This document shows, in pieces, positions 9,332 through 18,196 of a stretch of DNA of 64,000 nt. The notes under the pieces are model-generated. The model saw only the letters and a program-made list of their open reading frames with translations. It was not told the origin of the DNA and did no database searches. This DNA comes from JBCFBK01 sp038562555. Lineage in GTDB: Bacteria; Bacteroidota; Bacteroidia; Bacteroidales; Prolixibacteraceae. The stretch covers positions 12,914 to 76,913 of the forward strand of contig JBCFBK010000023.1 of the NCBI GenBank assembly GCA_038562555.1. Direction: 5' to 3'. Every line of letters starts with the position of its first letter. Positions within the stretch are counted from its first letter, which is position 1. Both the position numbers and the translations under genes were made by a program.

Positions 9332-11158
9332 ATGAAAAAAATATATTGTTTGATTCTGACGGCAACACTCCTCTTTTCCTGTACCAAGGATTTTCTGGAG
9401 ACGGTTCCGTATGATTCTTTGGCGCCTGAAACCTATTATCAGACGGAAGAGCAGTTGACCTTTGCCAAAGCCGGCGTTTACCATCATCTTGGAACTTCTG
9501 ATTTGTGGGGTACAATTGCAAACTATTTATTGGGCTTTTCCGCCGATGAGGGATATATGAACCGGTCGTCGCTAAATATTGGACCATGGAACCTCAATCA
9601 CGTACCTACGGACGCCTATAATCTGCGTTTCTGGAGGAACCTCTACTATGGGATAAACCGGGCCAATGTGGTTTTGGCCAATGTCGATAACAATCAGGAA
9701 TTAAGCCAGTCGTTTCGCGACCAGGTACGGGGCGAAGTATTGTTTCTTCGGGGATATTACTATTTCCTTCTTGTGCAACACTACGGCGCGGTTCCTTTAA
9801 AAACAGGCCCCACTGTATCAGTTGAAGATGTCGACAGCCCCAATGTGGATGTCAAAACGATCTATGAACAGATCATAGAGGATATGACGGAGGCTGAAAA
9901 ACTGGTGAAAGATATTCCGGAGATTGGCCACGGCGGCCAGGTTAGCAAATCTGCAGTAAGGGGGCTTTTAGCCCGGGTGAACCTGTATATGGCAGGAAAG
10001 CCTGCTAATGAGGTTTCACGATATGCCGAAGCAAAAAAATGGGCGCAAATGGTGATGGACGACGCAGTAGCGGGTCACTCGCTAAATCCCGATTTTTCAA
10101 AGGTTTTTATTAATTATTCTGCCGATGCTTATGATATTAAAGAGAGCATCTGGGAAGTTGAATTTTGGGGCAACCGCCTGGACAGTTATGTTGAAACAAG
10201 TAACATCGGATGGATCAACGGCCCGGCTGTTTCTTCAGCCCAAACCAATACAGGCAGGGCAGACGCATATATGATGATTACATCAAAGCTGTATAATATC
10301 TTCGAACCCGGCGATTTGCGAAAGTTCTGGAGTATAGCATTTTTTACCTACAATTCGTCAGGACCCAATGGGGCTAAAACATTTACGGCTGAATCGCCAA
10401 ATGAAGCGCATAAATTTACCCGGTATCCGGCCAAATGGAGAAGAGAACATGAAGTCTTATTGCCGAAACATGCCACGACGACGCCCCAGAATTTTCCGTT
10501 ATTACGCTATTCCGACGTGTTGCTAATGTATGCCGAAGCAGAGAATGAGCTGAACGGGCCGACCCCATCGGCTATTGCCGCTGTTAACCAGGTACGGCAA
10601 CGGGCATGGGCTTCCGGAATAAAGAGTATTACCGTCACCAATGGAGGTTCGGGATACACGAGCGCCCCGACAGTTACTTTTTCAGGGGATGGAGGAGCCG
10701 AGGCTACAGCCACAGTTGCCGGCGGTGTCGTTACAGCAATTACCCTGATCCGCGATGCAGGTACATTTTATAAACTGGGCAATTACCCGTCTCCCCCGAC
10801 TGTTTCAATAACCGGGGGTGGCGGCAGTGGAGCTGAGGCTGTAACTGAAGTATACATGAAAGAAGAGGCCAACCTTAAACCTTCCGATTACGCTTCCAAA
10901 GAAAGTTTCCGAACGCTGATTATGAATGAACGGATGCGCGAACTGAGTTTCGAAGGGATGCGTAAATCGGACCTGATCCGCTGGGGTATCTTTGTTGAAA
11001 CCATGCAGGATGTCGGAAATGTTATTGCGGTACAGGCTCCCACTGCTGTCTATAAAAGAGCTTATGCTAATGCAGAACCCAAGCACCTTTTAATGCCAAT
11101 ACCAAGTGCTGAATTGACCGTAAATGAGGCAATTAAACAAAACCCGGGATGGGAGTAA
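9332..11158 (+). CDS. SusD/RagB-family lipoprotein with an inserted beta-rich segment
   Basis: The 608-residue protein has a lipoprotein signal (lipid Cys at residue 17, LLFSC) followed by the SusD N-terminus (TKDFLETVPYDSLAPETYYQ). TPR-type helices follow (LRGYYYFLLVQHYG, GLLARVNLYMAG), then the C-terminal signature NERMRELSFEGMRKSDLIRWG. It caps the SusC at 6001 and binds the incoming glycan. Residues about 430-508 are unusual for the family. They contain two Gly/Ser/Thr-rich units (ITVTNGGSGYTSAPTVTFSG and PSPPTVSITGGGGSGAEAV) placed between the helix VNQVRQRAW and the NERMRELSFEG motif. Such units are typical of surface beta-repeat proteins and may add a binding loop. Confidence 0.95.
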   Translation: MKKIYCLILTATLLFSCTKDFLETVPYDSLAPETYYQTEEQLTFAKAGVYHHLGTSDLWGTIANYLLGFSADEGYMNRSSLNIGPWNLNHVPTDAYNLRFWRNLYYGINRANVVLANVDNNQELSQSFRDQVRGEVLFLRGYYYFLLVQHYGAVPLKTGPTVSVEDVDSPNVDVKTIYEQIIEDMTEAEKLVKDIPEIGHGGQVSKSAVRGLLARVNLYMAGKPANEVSRYAEAKKWAQMVMDDAVAGHSLNPDFSKVFINYSADAYDIKESIWEVEFWGNRLDSYVETSNIGWINGPAVSSAQTNTGRADAYMMITSKLYNIFEPGDLRKFWSIAFFTYNSSGPNGAKTFTAESPNEAHKFTRYPAKWRREHEVLLPKHATTTPQNFPLLRYSDVLLMYAEAENELNGPTPSAIAAVNQVRQRAWASGIKSITVTNGGSGYTSAPTVTFSGDGGAEATATVAGGVVTAITLIRDAGTFYKLGNYPSPPTVSITGGGGSGAEAVTEVYMKEEANLKPSDYASKESFRTLIMNERMRELSFEGMRKSDLIRWGIFVETMQDVGNVIAVQAPTAVYKRAYANAEPKHLLMPIPSAELTVNEAIKQNPGWE

Positions 11159-11189
11159 TCTCAGTATTGAATTCTTAAAACGCAGGATA

Positions 11190-12251
11190 ATGAAAAACAA
11201 AATATTCAGTTTATTTACAGGCTTGATCCTGAGTGCAGGTTGTACTATGGACCTGGAGGTTGATATACCCACCATTGACGTATCGGTAGAATCTACCACT
11301 GTTCAGGCAGGTCAGGAAATCGTTTTCGGCTTTACAGGCCAGGCGGATAACATCTCTTTCTATTCGGGCGAACTATTTAAAGATTATGCTTTTAAAAATG
11401 GAAGGATCATCGATGTTGCCAACAAGGGGGCACTGGTTTCTTTTACGTCGGCTGTAAGCGATGGCACCCAGGCAAACCAGTTGTCCGTATTGTATTCAAC
11501 CGATTTCAACGGGAATTATACTGATCTTGCCAGCGTAAAGACGGCAACCTGGGTTGATATAACCGGTAATTTTGTATTAGGAACAAGCGCCACCTTTCTG
11601 GCATCAGGTTCACTCGATATTTCAGCGTTAATCGTACCTGGTAAACCCATTTATTTTGCCTTTAAATACGTTAACAGGCCTCAGGTTGAAAACGGCTGGG
11701 CACGTACCTGGATGATTCAGAATTTTACGGTACTGAGCAAGGAAAAACTGGGGACCACAAACCTCACCGTTAGCAGCCAGGTATATGCCGGATTCCGCAT
11801 TGTCGACGAAAACCCGGAGAATGCCCCGGCCCGATCAGTGATTACCACCTCAAGGGTTACCTTGTTGGGTAATATTTATAAAGATCCCGCTGATCCCATC
11901 TACGATCCGGAAAACCCCATTTACGACCCGGAAAATCCCATCTATGATCCTGAAAGTGACGACTACGATCCGAATGCAGTATTGCCCGTTTTTGTTCCAT
12001 ACGATCACAGTAGTCCGTATAACGATCCGTTGAGCGAAAACTGGGCGGTCAGCGCGCCTATTAACATTGATAAAATTGACTTGGGCCCCGATAAAGCCAC
12101 AGCTATAAAAAGCAAGGAAACTCAATCCGAAGCGTATAGTTACACCTATTCGGCACCGGGTACTTACCAGGCATACTTCATTATATCAAATAGTTCAATT
12201 GATTTTACCAAAGAGTTAGTTAAAAAGTTTGAGATCACGGTAACTGAATAA
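11190..12251 (+). CDS. DUF5017-type surface lipoprotein with Asp-Pro repeats
   Basis: I choose the ATG at 11190 because it gives a proper lipoprotein signal (MKNKIFSLFTGLILSAGC, Cys 18). The longer frame from 11124 adds non-signal residues overlapping susD. The 353-residue product has the segment VQAGQEIVFGFTGQADNISFYSGE, which I recognise as the DUF5017 pattern of Bacteroidota lipoproteins that follow SusD. It is probably a surface glycan-binding protein. At about residues 231-262 the unit PIYDPEN is repeated, giving a stretch rich in Asp and Pro. This may be a Ca-binding or rigid spacer segment. It ends 5 bp before the next gene. Confidence 0.8.
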   Translation: MKNKIFSLFTGLILSAGCTMDLEVDIPTIDVSVESTTVQAGQEIVFGFTGQADNISFYSGELFKDYAFKNGRIIDVANKGALVSFTSAVSDGTQANQLSVLYSTDFNGNYTDLASVKTATWVDITGNFVLGTSATFLASGSLDISALIVPGKPIYFAFKYVNRPQVENGWARTWMIQNFTVLSKEKLGTTNLTVSSQVYAGFRIVDENPENAPARSVITTSRVTLLGNIYKDPADPIYDPENPIYDPENPIYDPESDDYDPNAVLPVFVPYDHSSPYNDPLSENWAVSAPINIDKIDLGPDKATAIKSKETQSEAYSYTYSAPGTYQAYFIISNSSIDFTKELVKKFEITVTE

Positions 12252-12256
12252 TACGT

Positions 12257-13135
12257 ATGAAATATTTTCTCGCTTTTCTGTTGGTTTTCACTTCCCTCGT
12301 CTGGAATATTGCTTATGCCCAAAAAGAGATTGCTGTTGGTACGAGTGAACCGGATACTCAGGGAGTGCTTGGCACCTATGCCAATCCGCCGCTTCAGTCA
12401 AACAACCGTGTCGATGCGAAAAAGCTTCTCCGGGAACTTCGCGACATTCATGCCAATACCTACAACTGGCTGGTCTGGACAAGACAGACCGACTGGGATG
12501 ACCTGAAACTTTTTCTTCCTTTGGCAGAGAAAGAAAACATCCGGGTATGGGTAACCCTTGTTCCTCCGACGGAATCAAAGCCGATTGCTAAATACTCTTC
12601 CGAACCGTTTGAATTGGATTACGAACGCTGGGCCAGGGAAATCGCATTACTGAGTATGGAATATCCCAACCTGGTTGCCTGGAGCATCGACGATTTTGTA
12701 CACAACCTGAAATTTTATACCCCCGAGTATCTGCAAAAGATATTGGGCAGCGCGTCGTCGGTAAACCCGAAGCTGGCCTTTATTCCGTGTTGTTATTATA
12801 AGCAGGTTACCCCCTCATTTGCGGAAAACTATGGCCATCTGCTCCATGGGATACTGTTCCCGTACCGGGCCGAGTCTCACAGTGCAAATTTACAGGATTC
12901 GGAATATGTTGAACGGGAGATAGGTAACCTGCGAAAGCTGTTTGGGCCAGGTTGTCCGGTATTTCTCGACATTTATGCCACTGCCCACAGTCGCCTGGGA
13001 GATTCTACCCCGGAGTATGTCGGCGAAGTCATACAGGCAGGGCGTCAATTCGCTGATGGTGTGTTTATATACTGTCATCAGGATCCTAAAAAATCACCGG
13101 CAAAATATAAGGTGATCAAAAAAGGATTTAACTAA
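12257..13135 (+). CDS. Secreted TIM-barrel protein, possible glycoside hydrolase
   Basis: The 292-residue protein has a Sec signal peptide (MKYFLAFLLVFTSLVWNIAYA). The rest has the rhythm of a TIM barrel: RELRDIHANTYNWLVW, then ENIRVWVTLVPP, then NLVAWSIDDFVHN, then FLDIYATAHS, then DGVFIYCHQD. The acidic pair in WSIDDF on a predicted strand end is a candidate catalytic site. I cannot assign a CAZy family. It sits 5 bp after the DUF5017 gene and 19 bp before a larger TIM-barrel protein, so it is almost certainly co-transcribed and acts on the same substrate in the periplasm or at the surface. Confidence 0.75.
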   Translation: MKYFLAFLLVFTSLVWNIAYAQKEIAVGTSEPDTQGVLGTYANPPLQSNNRVDAKKLLRELRDIHANTYNWLVWTRQTDWDDLKLFLPLAEKENIRVWVTLVPPTESKPIAKYSSEPFELDYERWAREIALLSMEYPNLVAWSIDDFVHNLKFYTPEYLQKILGSASSVNPKLAFIPCCYYKQVTPSFAENYGHLLHGILFPYRAESHSANLQDSEYVEREIGNLRKLFGPGCPVFLDIYATAHSRLGDSTPEYVGEVIQAGRQFADGVFIYCHQDPKKSPAKYKVIKKGFN

Positions 13136-13154
13136 AATGCCATAAACCGCTAAT

Positions 13155-15284
13155 ATGGAAAGTCATTACTTATCCCGTCGCCATTTTGTAAAAGCATCAG
13201 CAATAAGTACAATCGGAATTGCAGGCAGCTTGCCGGCGCTTGGACAAATTCTTTTCGTTCATGATAATAACGACGGGATGAGTAGTGGTTTTAGCGGTAA
13301 TGAGGCCTTTATTCCCAATCGTGTTGCCAGTTGGTGGTGTACCCTCGAAGATCTTCTTTGGCCACAGAAGAAAATTGTTGACAAAGTAAAACGCAGAGCC
13401 GACGGGTTTGCAAATGCAAAAATCGATACGGCAATCAATTTCGGGTTTCACATCCGATTCGATTATTCCAATTACTTTGGTCAGCTGCACGGGTACTATG
13501 CCAACGTTTGCGACGAACTGCACAATCGGGGTATAAAATTCATGGATCACTATTCATGTAACCACGTGGAGAGACCCAGAGGAGAATCTGAATTCAGAAA
13601 ATTACACCGCAACCACCGTCACCATGTATTGTTGTTCCACGATCCGGTTGCTGCCGAACATGCGTCATACGAGGGACATTTCTTCAAAGACATCTGCCAG
13701 GTGGACTTACGTGACGGCAACCGGGGTTATGCACCGCAATATCAGTTGGAGGCATTTTGCCACAATAATCCGGCTTTTCTCGATATGCACACAAAGTATC
13801 TGCAGCGGCTTGTCCGCGAAGTTCCGTTTGATGCTTTTCAAATTGATGACATGTGTGATTATGCCGGTCTTGCAACCTGTGGGTGCAAGTATTGCCGCGA
13901 CCGGTTTAAACAGGAGTACGGACTGGAGCTTCCTGCACTGGACGATGTTTCTTTTTGGGGCGATACGAAAATAAAAAATGTATCGGCATGGGGAAATTAT
14001 GAAAATCCCGCATTCAGGAACTGGATTAACATGAGGGCCGATTCGGTTACAGATCATTTGAAAATAATCAAAGGGATCATTAAAGACAAACCATTGATGA
14101 CCTGCTGTTCTTCCTCCGGCCCCATGTCTTTAAATGCGATCACACTGAATCTGGAGCGGATGTCGCCCCATCTCGACTTATTTATGCTCGAGAACTGCGG
14201 TATAAATGTAAAAAGCGTATCATGGGTGAGAGCAGATGCTGAGGCGATGCATCAGAAAGACATCGCTCATAAAAGAGGTAACGCTCCCGCAATGGCATGC
14301 AGTTATACCATCTACGAAAAGGGTGGTTACCTGGGCTGGGGACTAAGTCGTTTTTGGGGAGTAGCAAACTGGAGCAGTACCCTCAACGGAAGAATTGAAG
14401 AAGACCCCGAAGATCTGATGGAAATAGAAGATATTGTCGGCCCTCTGAATAATTGGGAAATTAAGAATGGCAACCTCGATTACAGAAATGGTTCCGACCT
14501 GGTGGAGGTCAGGATTGTAAACAGTCGCTATTGCCGTGATAACGGATGGAGAGGAGCAGATGGATATGAACAATGGAACAAAGCTGCGGCATGGTCGGAG
14601 AAACTGGTGAGAACAAATATCGGTTATCGTTTTGTTCGTTGTGAAGAACTTGCCGATGCTGATACGCTGTCCAGCGAACATACACCGCTGATCCTGGATG
14701 GCATCGGATGTGTATCTGAAGCCCAGTTTCAGGCTGTTAAAACATATCTTTCGAAAGGAGGAACAGCATGGTTATCATTGCCTTTTGGCACGCATGACGA
14801 AAAAGGATGTAAAAGGGCTATGCCATTATCGGCAGAGTTACTGAAGATAAAGCCTAAGAACCTTTTTCTGATCGAAAGCGTAATTAGTTCGGATCCATTA
14901 GCCAAACTTATTCGTGATGGAAGTTTTAAACCGGTTATAAAACAGCTTTCGGGTGATGAGCGATGGGCCGTGAGGATCAGGTTCCACGACGGAAAAGCCG
15001 TTTTTCATTTTATGAATACGGCTCTTGTTGCAATGCCGCACCCCTCTTTGAAAGATTATTCAAATAACCCGATTTTAAAGGATATTGATTCGGCTAGCAA
15101 AGACAACAATCTTGTTTACGAACTTCATATGACGGGAATAACGTTGTCCGGCATGTCGGTTAAGAGTCCCGAACTCGGAGAGAATACGAGGAACGTGATA
15201 ATTCGTAGTGCAAAACATGGGGGTTCGACCATTCATGTGAACCTCGATCAAGTAAAAATATATGCAGTTGCTCAAAACGAATAA
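13155..15284 (+). CDS. Tat-signal glycoside-hydrolase-like protein with amidotransferase-like C-terminal domain
   Basis: This 709-residue protein starts with a twin-arginine signal (LSRRHFVKASAISTIGIAG). Residues about 50-400 look like a GH42/hypothetical-GHL6-type TIM barrel, with candidate acids in FDAFQIDDMCDY and FMLENCG. A Cys cluster (TCGCKYCRDRF) follows the first acid, as in related hydrolase-like families. Residues about 480-620 resemble the glutamine-amidotransferase-like domain used for trimerisation in beta-galactosidases (PLILDGIGCVSEAQFQAVKTYL, then GGTAWLSL). It probably cleaves a glycosidic bond of the imported or surface substrate. The Tat signal implies export after folding. 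Family placement is by recognition of pattern only. Confidence 0.75.
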   Translation: MESHYLSRRHFVKASAISTIGIAGSLPALGQILFVHDNNDGMSSGFSGNEAFIPNRVASWWCTLEDLLWPQKKIVDKVKRRADGFANAKIDTAINFGFHIRFDYSNYFGQLHGYYANVCDELHNRGIKFMDHYSCNHVERPRGESEFRKLHRNHRHHVLLFHDPVAAEHASYEGHFFKDICQVDLRDGNRGYAPQYQLEAFCHNNPAFLDMHTKYLQRLVREVPFDAFQIDDMCDYAGLATCGCKYCRDRFKQEYGLELPALDDVSFWGDTKIKNVSAWGNYENPAFRNWINMRADSVTDHLKIIKGIIKDKPLMTCCSSSGPMSLNAITLNLERMSPHLDLFMLENCGINVKSVSWVRADAEAMHQKDIAHKRGNAPAMACSYTIYEKGGYLGWGLSRFWGVANWSSTLNGRIEEDPEDLMEIEDIVGPLNNWEIKNGNLDYRNGSDLVEVRIVNSRYCRDNGWRGADGYEQWNKAAAWSEKLVRTNIGYRFVRCEELADADTLSSEHTPLILDGIGCVSEAQFQAVKTYLSKGGTAWLSLPFGTHDEKGCKRAMPLSAELLKIKPKNLFLIESVISSDPLAKLIRDGSFKPVIKQLSGDERWAVRIRFHDGKAVFHFMNTALVAMPHPSLKDYSNNPILKDIDSASKDNNLVYELHMTGITLSGMSVKSPELGENTRNVIIRSAKHGGSTIHVNLDQVKIYAVAQNE

Positions 15285-15392
15285 AAACAGGCTGCAGGAT
15301 ACAGATTCTTACGGGTTCGCATTGGCAAAGAGCCTGGTAATATATAATTTAGATAAGCAATTATAAATCATCATTACCTAATAATCGTTACT

Positions 15393-16754
15393 ATGAAAAA
15401 AAATAACTTATCACGTCGCCATTTCATCGGAGCAGTATCATTAAGTACAGTTGGCATGGCCGCATCGGGTGCAATACCGGTTATTGGAAACACAACCGGC
15501 AATTCAGGTAAGCTGGCTATTCTTGGAGGTGAGCCTGTACGCAAAAACAAAAGCTGGCCACAATGGCCGCACATTGATGACAAAATGATTGCCCAGCTAA
15601 CCGAAACGGCCAAAAGTGGTTTGTGGGGACGTATTAATAATCCGAAAAACGGGACTGTCGCCCGCTTTGAAGAGGAGTATGCAAAAATGATCGGCGTAAA
15701 AAGTTGTGTTGCTGTCGGGTCCGGCACCCAGGCACTCCATACGTCAGTCGAAGCGCTTGGATTGGGCCCCGGCGACGAAGTCATTACTTCTCCCTATACC
15801 GACCCCGGCACCATTGCAGCCATCCTGTCGGCCAGGGCGCTTCCTGTGCTTGCCGACATCGACCGTTATTCCTTCCAGGTCAATCCGGACGATGTAGAGC
15901 GCAGGATTAATAAAAACACCAAAGCCATTATGCCGGTGCACATGATGGGGCAACCTGCCGACATGGACCGTTTCCTTGAAATTGCCCGTAAATATAAGCT
16001 TTATCTCATTGAAGATGCCTGTCAGGCCCATTTTGCAAAATTCAGGGGTAAAATGCTGGGGACTTTAGGCGACATCGGTTGCTTTAGCCATCAGACTTCC
16101 AAGGTCGTGGCATGTGGCGAGGGGGGCAGTATCGTTAGCAATAATGCCGGGTTAATTGAACAGTGTTACACCGTTCAGAACCATGGAACATCCCGGAAAG
16201 GCAGCACTGAAACGATCGGGCCAAAATACCGGATGAACGAATTTGAAGGAGCAATATTAGTCGGCCAGCTTCCCACTGCTCTTGAGCGCCATGCGATACG
16301 CAACAGAAATGCAAACTATCTTACGTCAAAAATTAAAGATATTCCGGGAATTACTCCCCAGAAATTGTATGATGGCACGGAAGAAGGGTCATTTTACTTG
16401 TATACAATGAATTACAACAAAGAAGAATATCATGGAGCTCCCAGGGAAAAATACTTTAAAGCACTTGCAGCCGAGGGTATCTCACTGAGCCCTTACATAA
16501 AGAACGGCCTGCACAAAGAACTGTGGATCGACAACATTGTAAGCAGGAAAGAATATCAGCAGATGTATGGAAAGGACAGGTTACAACAATTTAAGGAAGA
16601 AATGGACTGCCCGGTATGTGACCTGATCTGTAACGAAGAAATGTTGATGTTATGGGCATCGGGACCGTTGCTTGGCACCAAAGAAGATATGGACGATGTG
16701 ATCAACGCTCTCACGAAAGTATACGAAAATCGTGATAAACTGAATACAATCTGA
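15393..16754 (+). CDS. Tat-signal DegT/DnrJ/EryC1/StrS-family PLP aminotransferase (copy 1)
   Basis: The 453-residue protein is a fold-type I PLP enzyme of the sugar aminotransferase family. The usual elements are present: GVKSCVAVGSGTQALHTSVEALG near the start of the large domain, IEDACQAHFAKFRGK (PLP-ring Asp), and GCFSHQTSKVVACGEGG with the Schiff-base lysine at residue 237. Members exchange a keto and an amino group on sugars or cyclitols. It begins with a twin-arginine signal (LSRRHFIGAVSLSTVGMAA), so a cofactor-loaded enzyme is probably exported, which is not the textbook location. A second copy is at 20688. Both flank amidase-like and oxidoreductase genes. Confidence 0.92.
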   Translation: MKKNNLSRRHFIGAVSLSTVGMAASGAIPVIGNTTGNSGKLAILGGEPVRKNKSWPQWPHIDDKMIAQLTETAKSGLWGRINNPKNGTVARFEEEYAKMIGVKSCVAVGSGTQALHTSVEALGLGPGDEVITSPYTDPGTIAAILSARALPVLADIDRYSFQVNPDDVERRINKNTKAIMPVHMMGQPADMDRFLEIARKYKLYLIEDACQAHFAKFRGKMLGTLGDIGCFSHQTSKVVACGEGGSIVSNNAGLIEQCYTVQNHGTSRKGSTETIGPKYRMNEFEGAILVGQLPTALERHAIRNRNANYLTSKIKDIPGITPQKLYDGTEEGSFYLYTMNYNKEEYHGAPREKYFKALAAEGISLSPYIKNGLHKELWIDNIVSRKEYQQMYGKDRLQQFKEEMDCPVCDLICNEEMLMLWASGPLLGTKEDMDDVINALTKVYENRDKLNTI

Positions 16755-16761
16755 TAACGGT

Positions 16762-18165
16762 ATGTACAGATCAGCTCACTGTCGGGTATGGTGTTTCTTC
16801 CTCCTGTTCTGTTTGTTTCAGGGAGGCGGGAAAGCAGCGGAAGGTTCAGAAAAGGAAGTTGCAGCCAGAGAGAAAACTTCGGGCCTGAGATTGTCCGTTT
16901 TTGATATTGATGCAACACCGCCGGTCGGGAGTATGCTCGCGTATGACCGTATGGAAAACCGTTGGGATTTGGGTTTAAGGGCAAAAGGAATTGTGATTTC
17001 AGGAGCCGGAAAGCCTGTCGTTTTGTGTGCTGTTGACTGGATCGGGATCGCTAATGATAGCCAGGATGTTTTCAAAGAAGCACTTGCCGAAGCAGCCAAC
17101 ACCACTCCCGGGCGGGTGGTGGTGCATACCATCCATCAGCATGACGCCCCTATTTGTGATTTTGGGGCGGAAAAAATTTTGATGGATGCAGGAATGGAAA
17201 CCTATAGCTTCGATGGCCGTTTTGCACGAAACCTCTTAAAGGAATTGAAGGTGGCCGTGCAAAATTCCCTGGCAAAAGCTCAGCCGGTAACGCATGTAGG
17301 AGTTGGTGAGGCCCCTGTCAGGCAAGTCGCTTCAAACAGAAGGATACTCAATGAACAGGGAAAAGCGGGCACCATGAGAGGGTCATCAACCCGGGATCCG
17401 TATCTGCTCGCCCAACCCGAGGGGCTTATCGATTCAATTGTTACGGTAATCAGTTTCTGGAACCAGCAGGAACCGCTGGCCGTGATGAGTTATTATGCCG
17501 TCCATCCGCAAAGCTATTATCTGACAAAAGTGGCCAACCCCGATTTTCCCGGACTGGCCCGTTTTTACCGGCAACTGGAAGTTCCCGATGCCCTGCATAT
17601 TCATTTCAACGGGGCCGGCGGAAACATTGCGGCAGGGAAATACAATAATGGCTCCCATGTAAACCGGGAAATTTTGGCCAGGCGACTCGCCGGGGGGATG
17701 AAGCAAGCGTGGGAATCGGCTGAAAAATTTCCGATTGCACCTGCCGGTTTAAGTTGGGACGTGGTCCCGGTTCAGTTACCGCCGGCAAAAGATTCGCTCG
17801 CCGCTATTGAAAAAAGGATACGAACCATGAATCCACGTCAGCTTACCAATAACATGGGCAAACTGGCATGGTGGAAACGTCAGCAGGCGGGTAAAAAAAC
17901 AGACATTGCCTGTCTGGGGCTTGGCCATATCCGGATCTTGTTCATGCCCGGTGAATTGTTCGTTGAATATCAGCTTGCCGCCAAAGCCATGCGCCCCGAT
18001 TTGACAGTAGCTATGGCTGCGTACGGTGATTATGGCCCTTTTTATATCGGCACGAAAGAGGCATACAGACAAGGTGGATATGAAATTAAAGCGAGTCCTG
18101 TTACAGCAGATGTGGAAAATATCTTGCTTTCTGCAATTGAAAAATTGCTGAAAACTAAAAATTGA
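16762..18165 (+). CDS. Neutral/alkaline ceramidase-like amidase (copy 1)
   Basis: This 467-residue protein with a hydrophobic N-terminal signal matches the catalytic N-terminal domain of neutral ceramidases, zinc amidases that cleave an N-acyl bond. The zinc-site-like segments are HTIHQHDAP (about residues 128-136, a variant of the usual HTHSGP) and YAVHPQSYY (about 247). Further on, FNGAGGNIAAG replaces the QGAGADMNP form seen in copy 2. Canonical ceramidases are about 650-750 residues with a C-terminal Ig-like domain, which is absent here. It starts 7 bp after the DegT gene, so the two are probably translated together. The substrate is likely not ceramide but an N-acyl group in the locus's glycan, which is my inference. 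Confidence 0.85.
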   Translation: MYRSAHCRVWCFFLLFCLFQGGGKAAEGSEKEVAAREKTSGLRLSVFDIDATPPVGSMLAYDRMENRWDLGLRAKGIVISGAGKPVVLCAVDWIGIANDSQDVFKEALAEAANTTPGRVVVHTIHQHDAPICDFGAEKILMDAGMETYSFDGRFARNLLKELKVAVQNSLAKAQPVTHVGVGEAPVRQVASNRRILNEQGKAGTMRGSSTRDPYLLAQPEGLIDSIVTVISFWNQQEPLAVMSYYAVHPQSYYLTKVANPDFPGLARFYRQLEVPDALHIHFNGAGGNIAAGKYNNGSHVNREILARRLAGGMKQAWESAEKFPIAPAGLSWDVVPVQLPPAKDSLAAIEKRIRTMNPRQLTNNMGKLAWWKRQQAGKKTDIACLGLGHIRILFMPGELFVEYQLAAKAMRPDLTVAMAAYGDYGPFYIGTKEAYRQGGYEIKASPVTADVENILLSAIEKLLKTKN

Positions 18166-18196
18166 GCATTAAGCGTTAATCGTTAACTGATACGAG

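Noticed and set aside
18176..18188. GTTAA-TCG-TTAAC inverted repeat before the first Gfo/Idh gene
   Set aside because: Short (5-bp arms) and unlike the LacI operator core; part of an AT-rich spacer common in these genomes.
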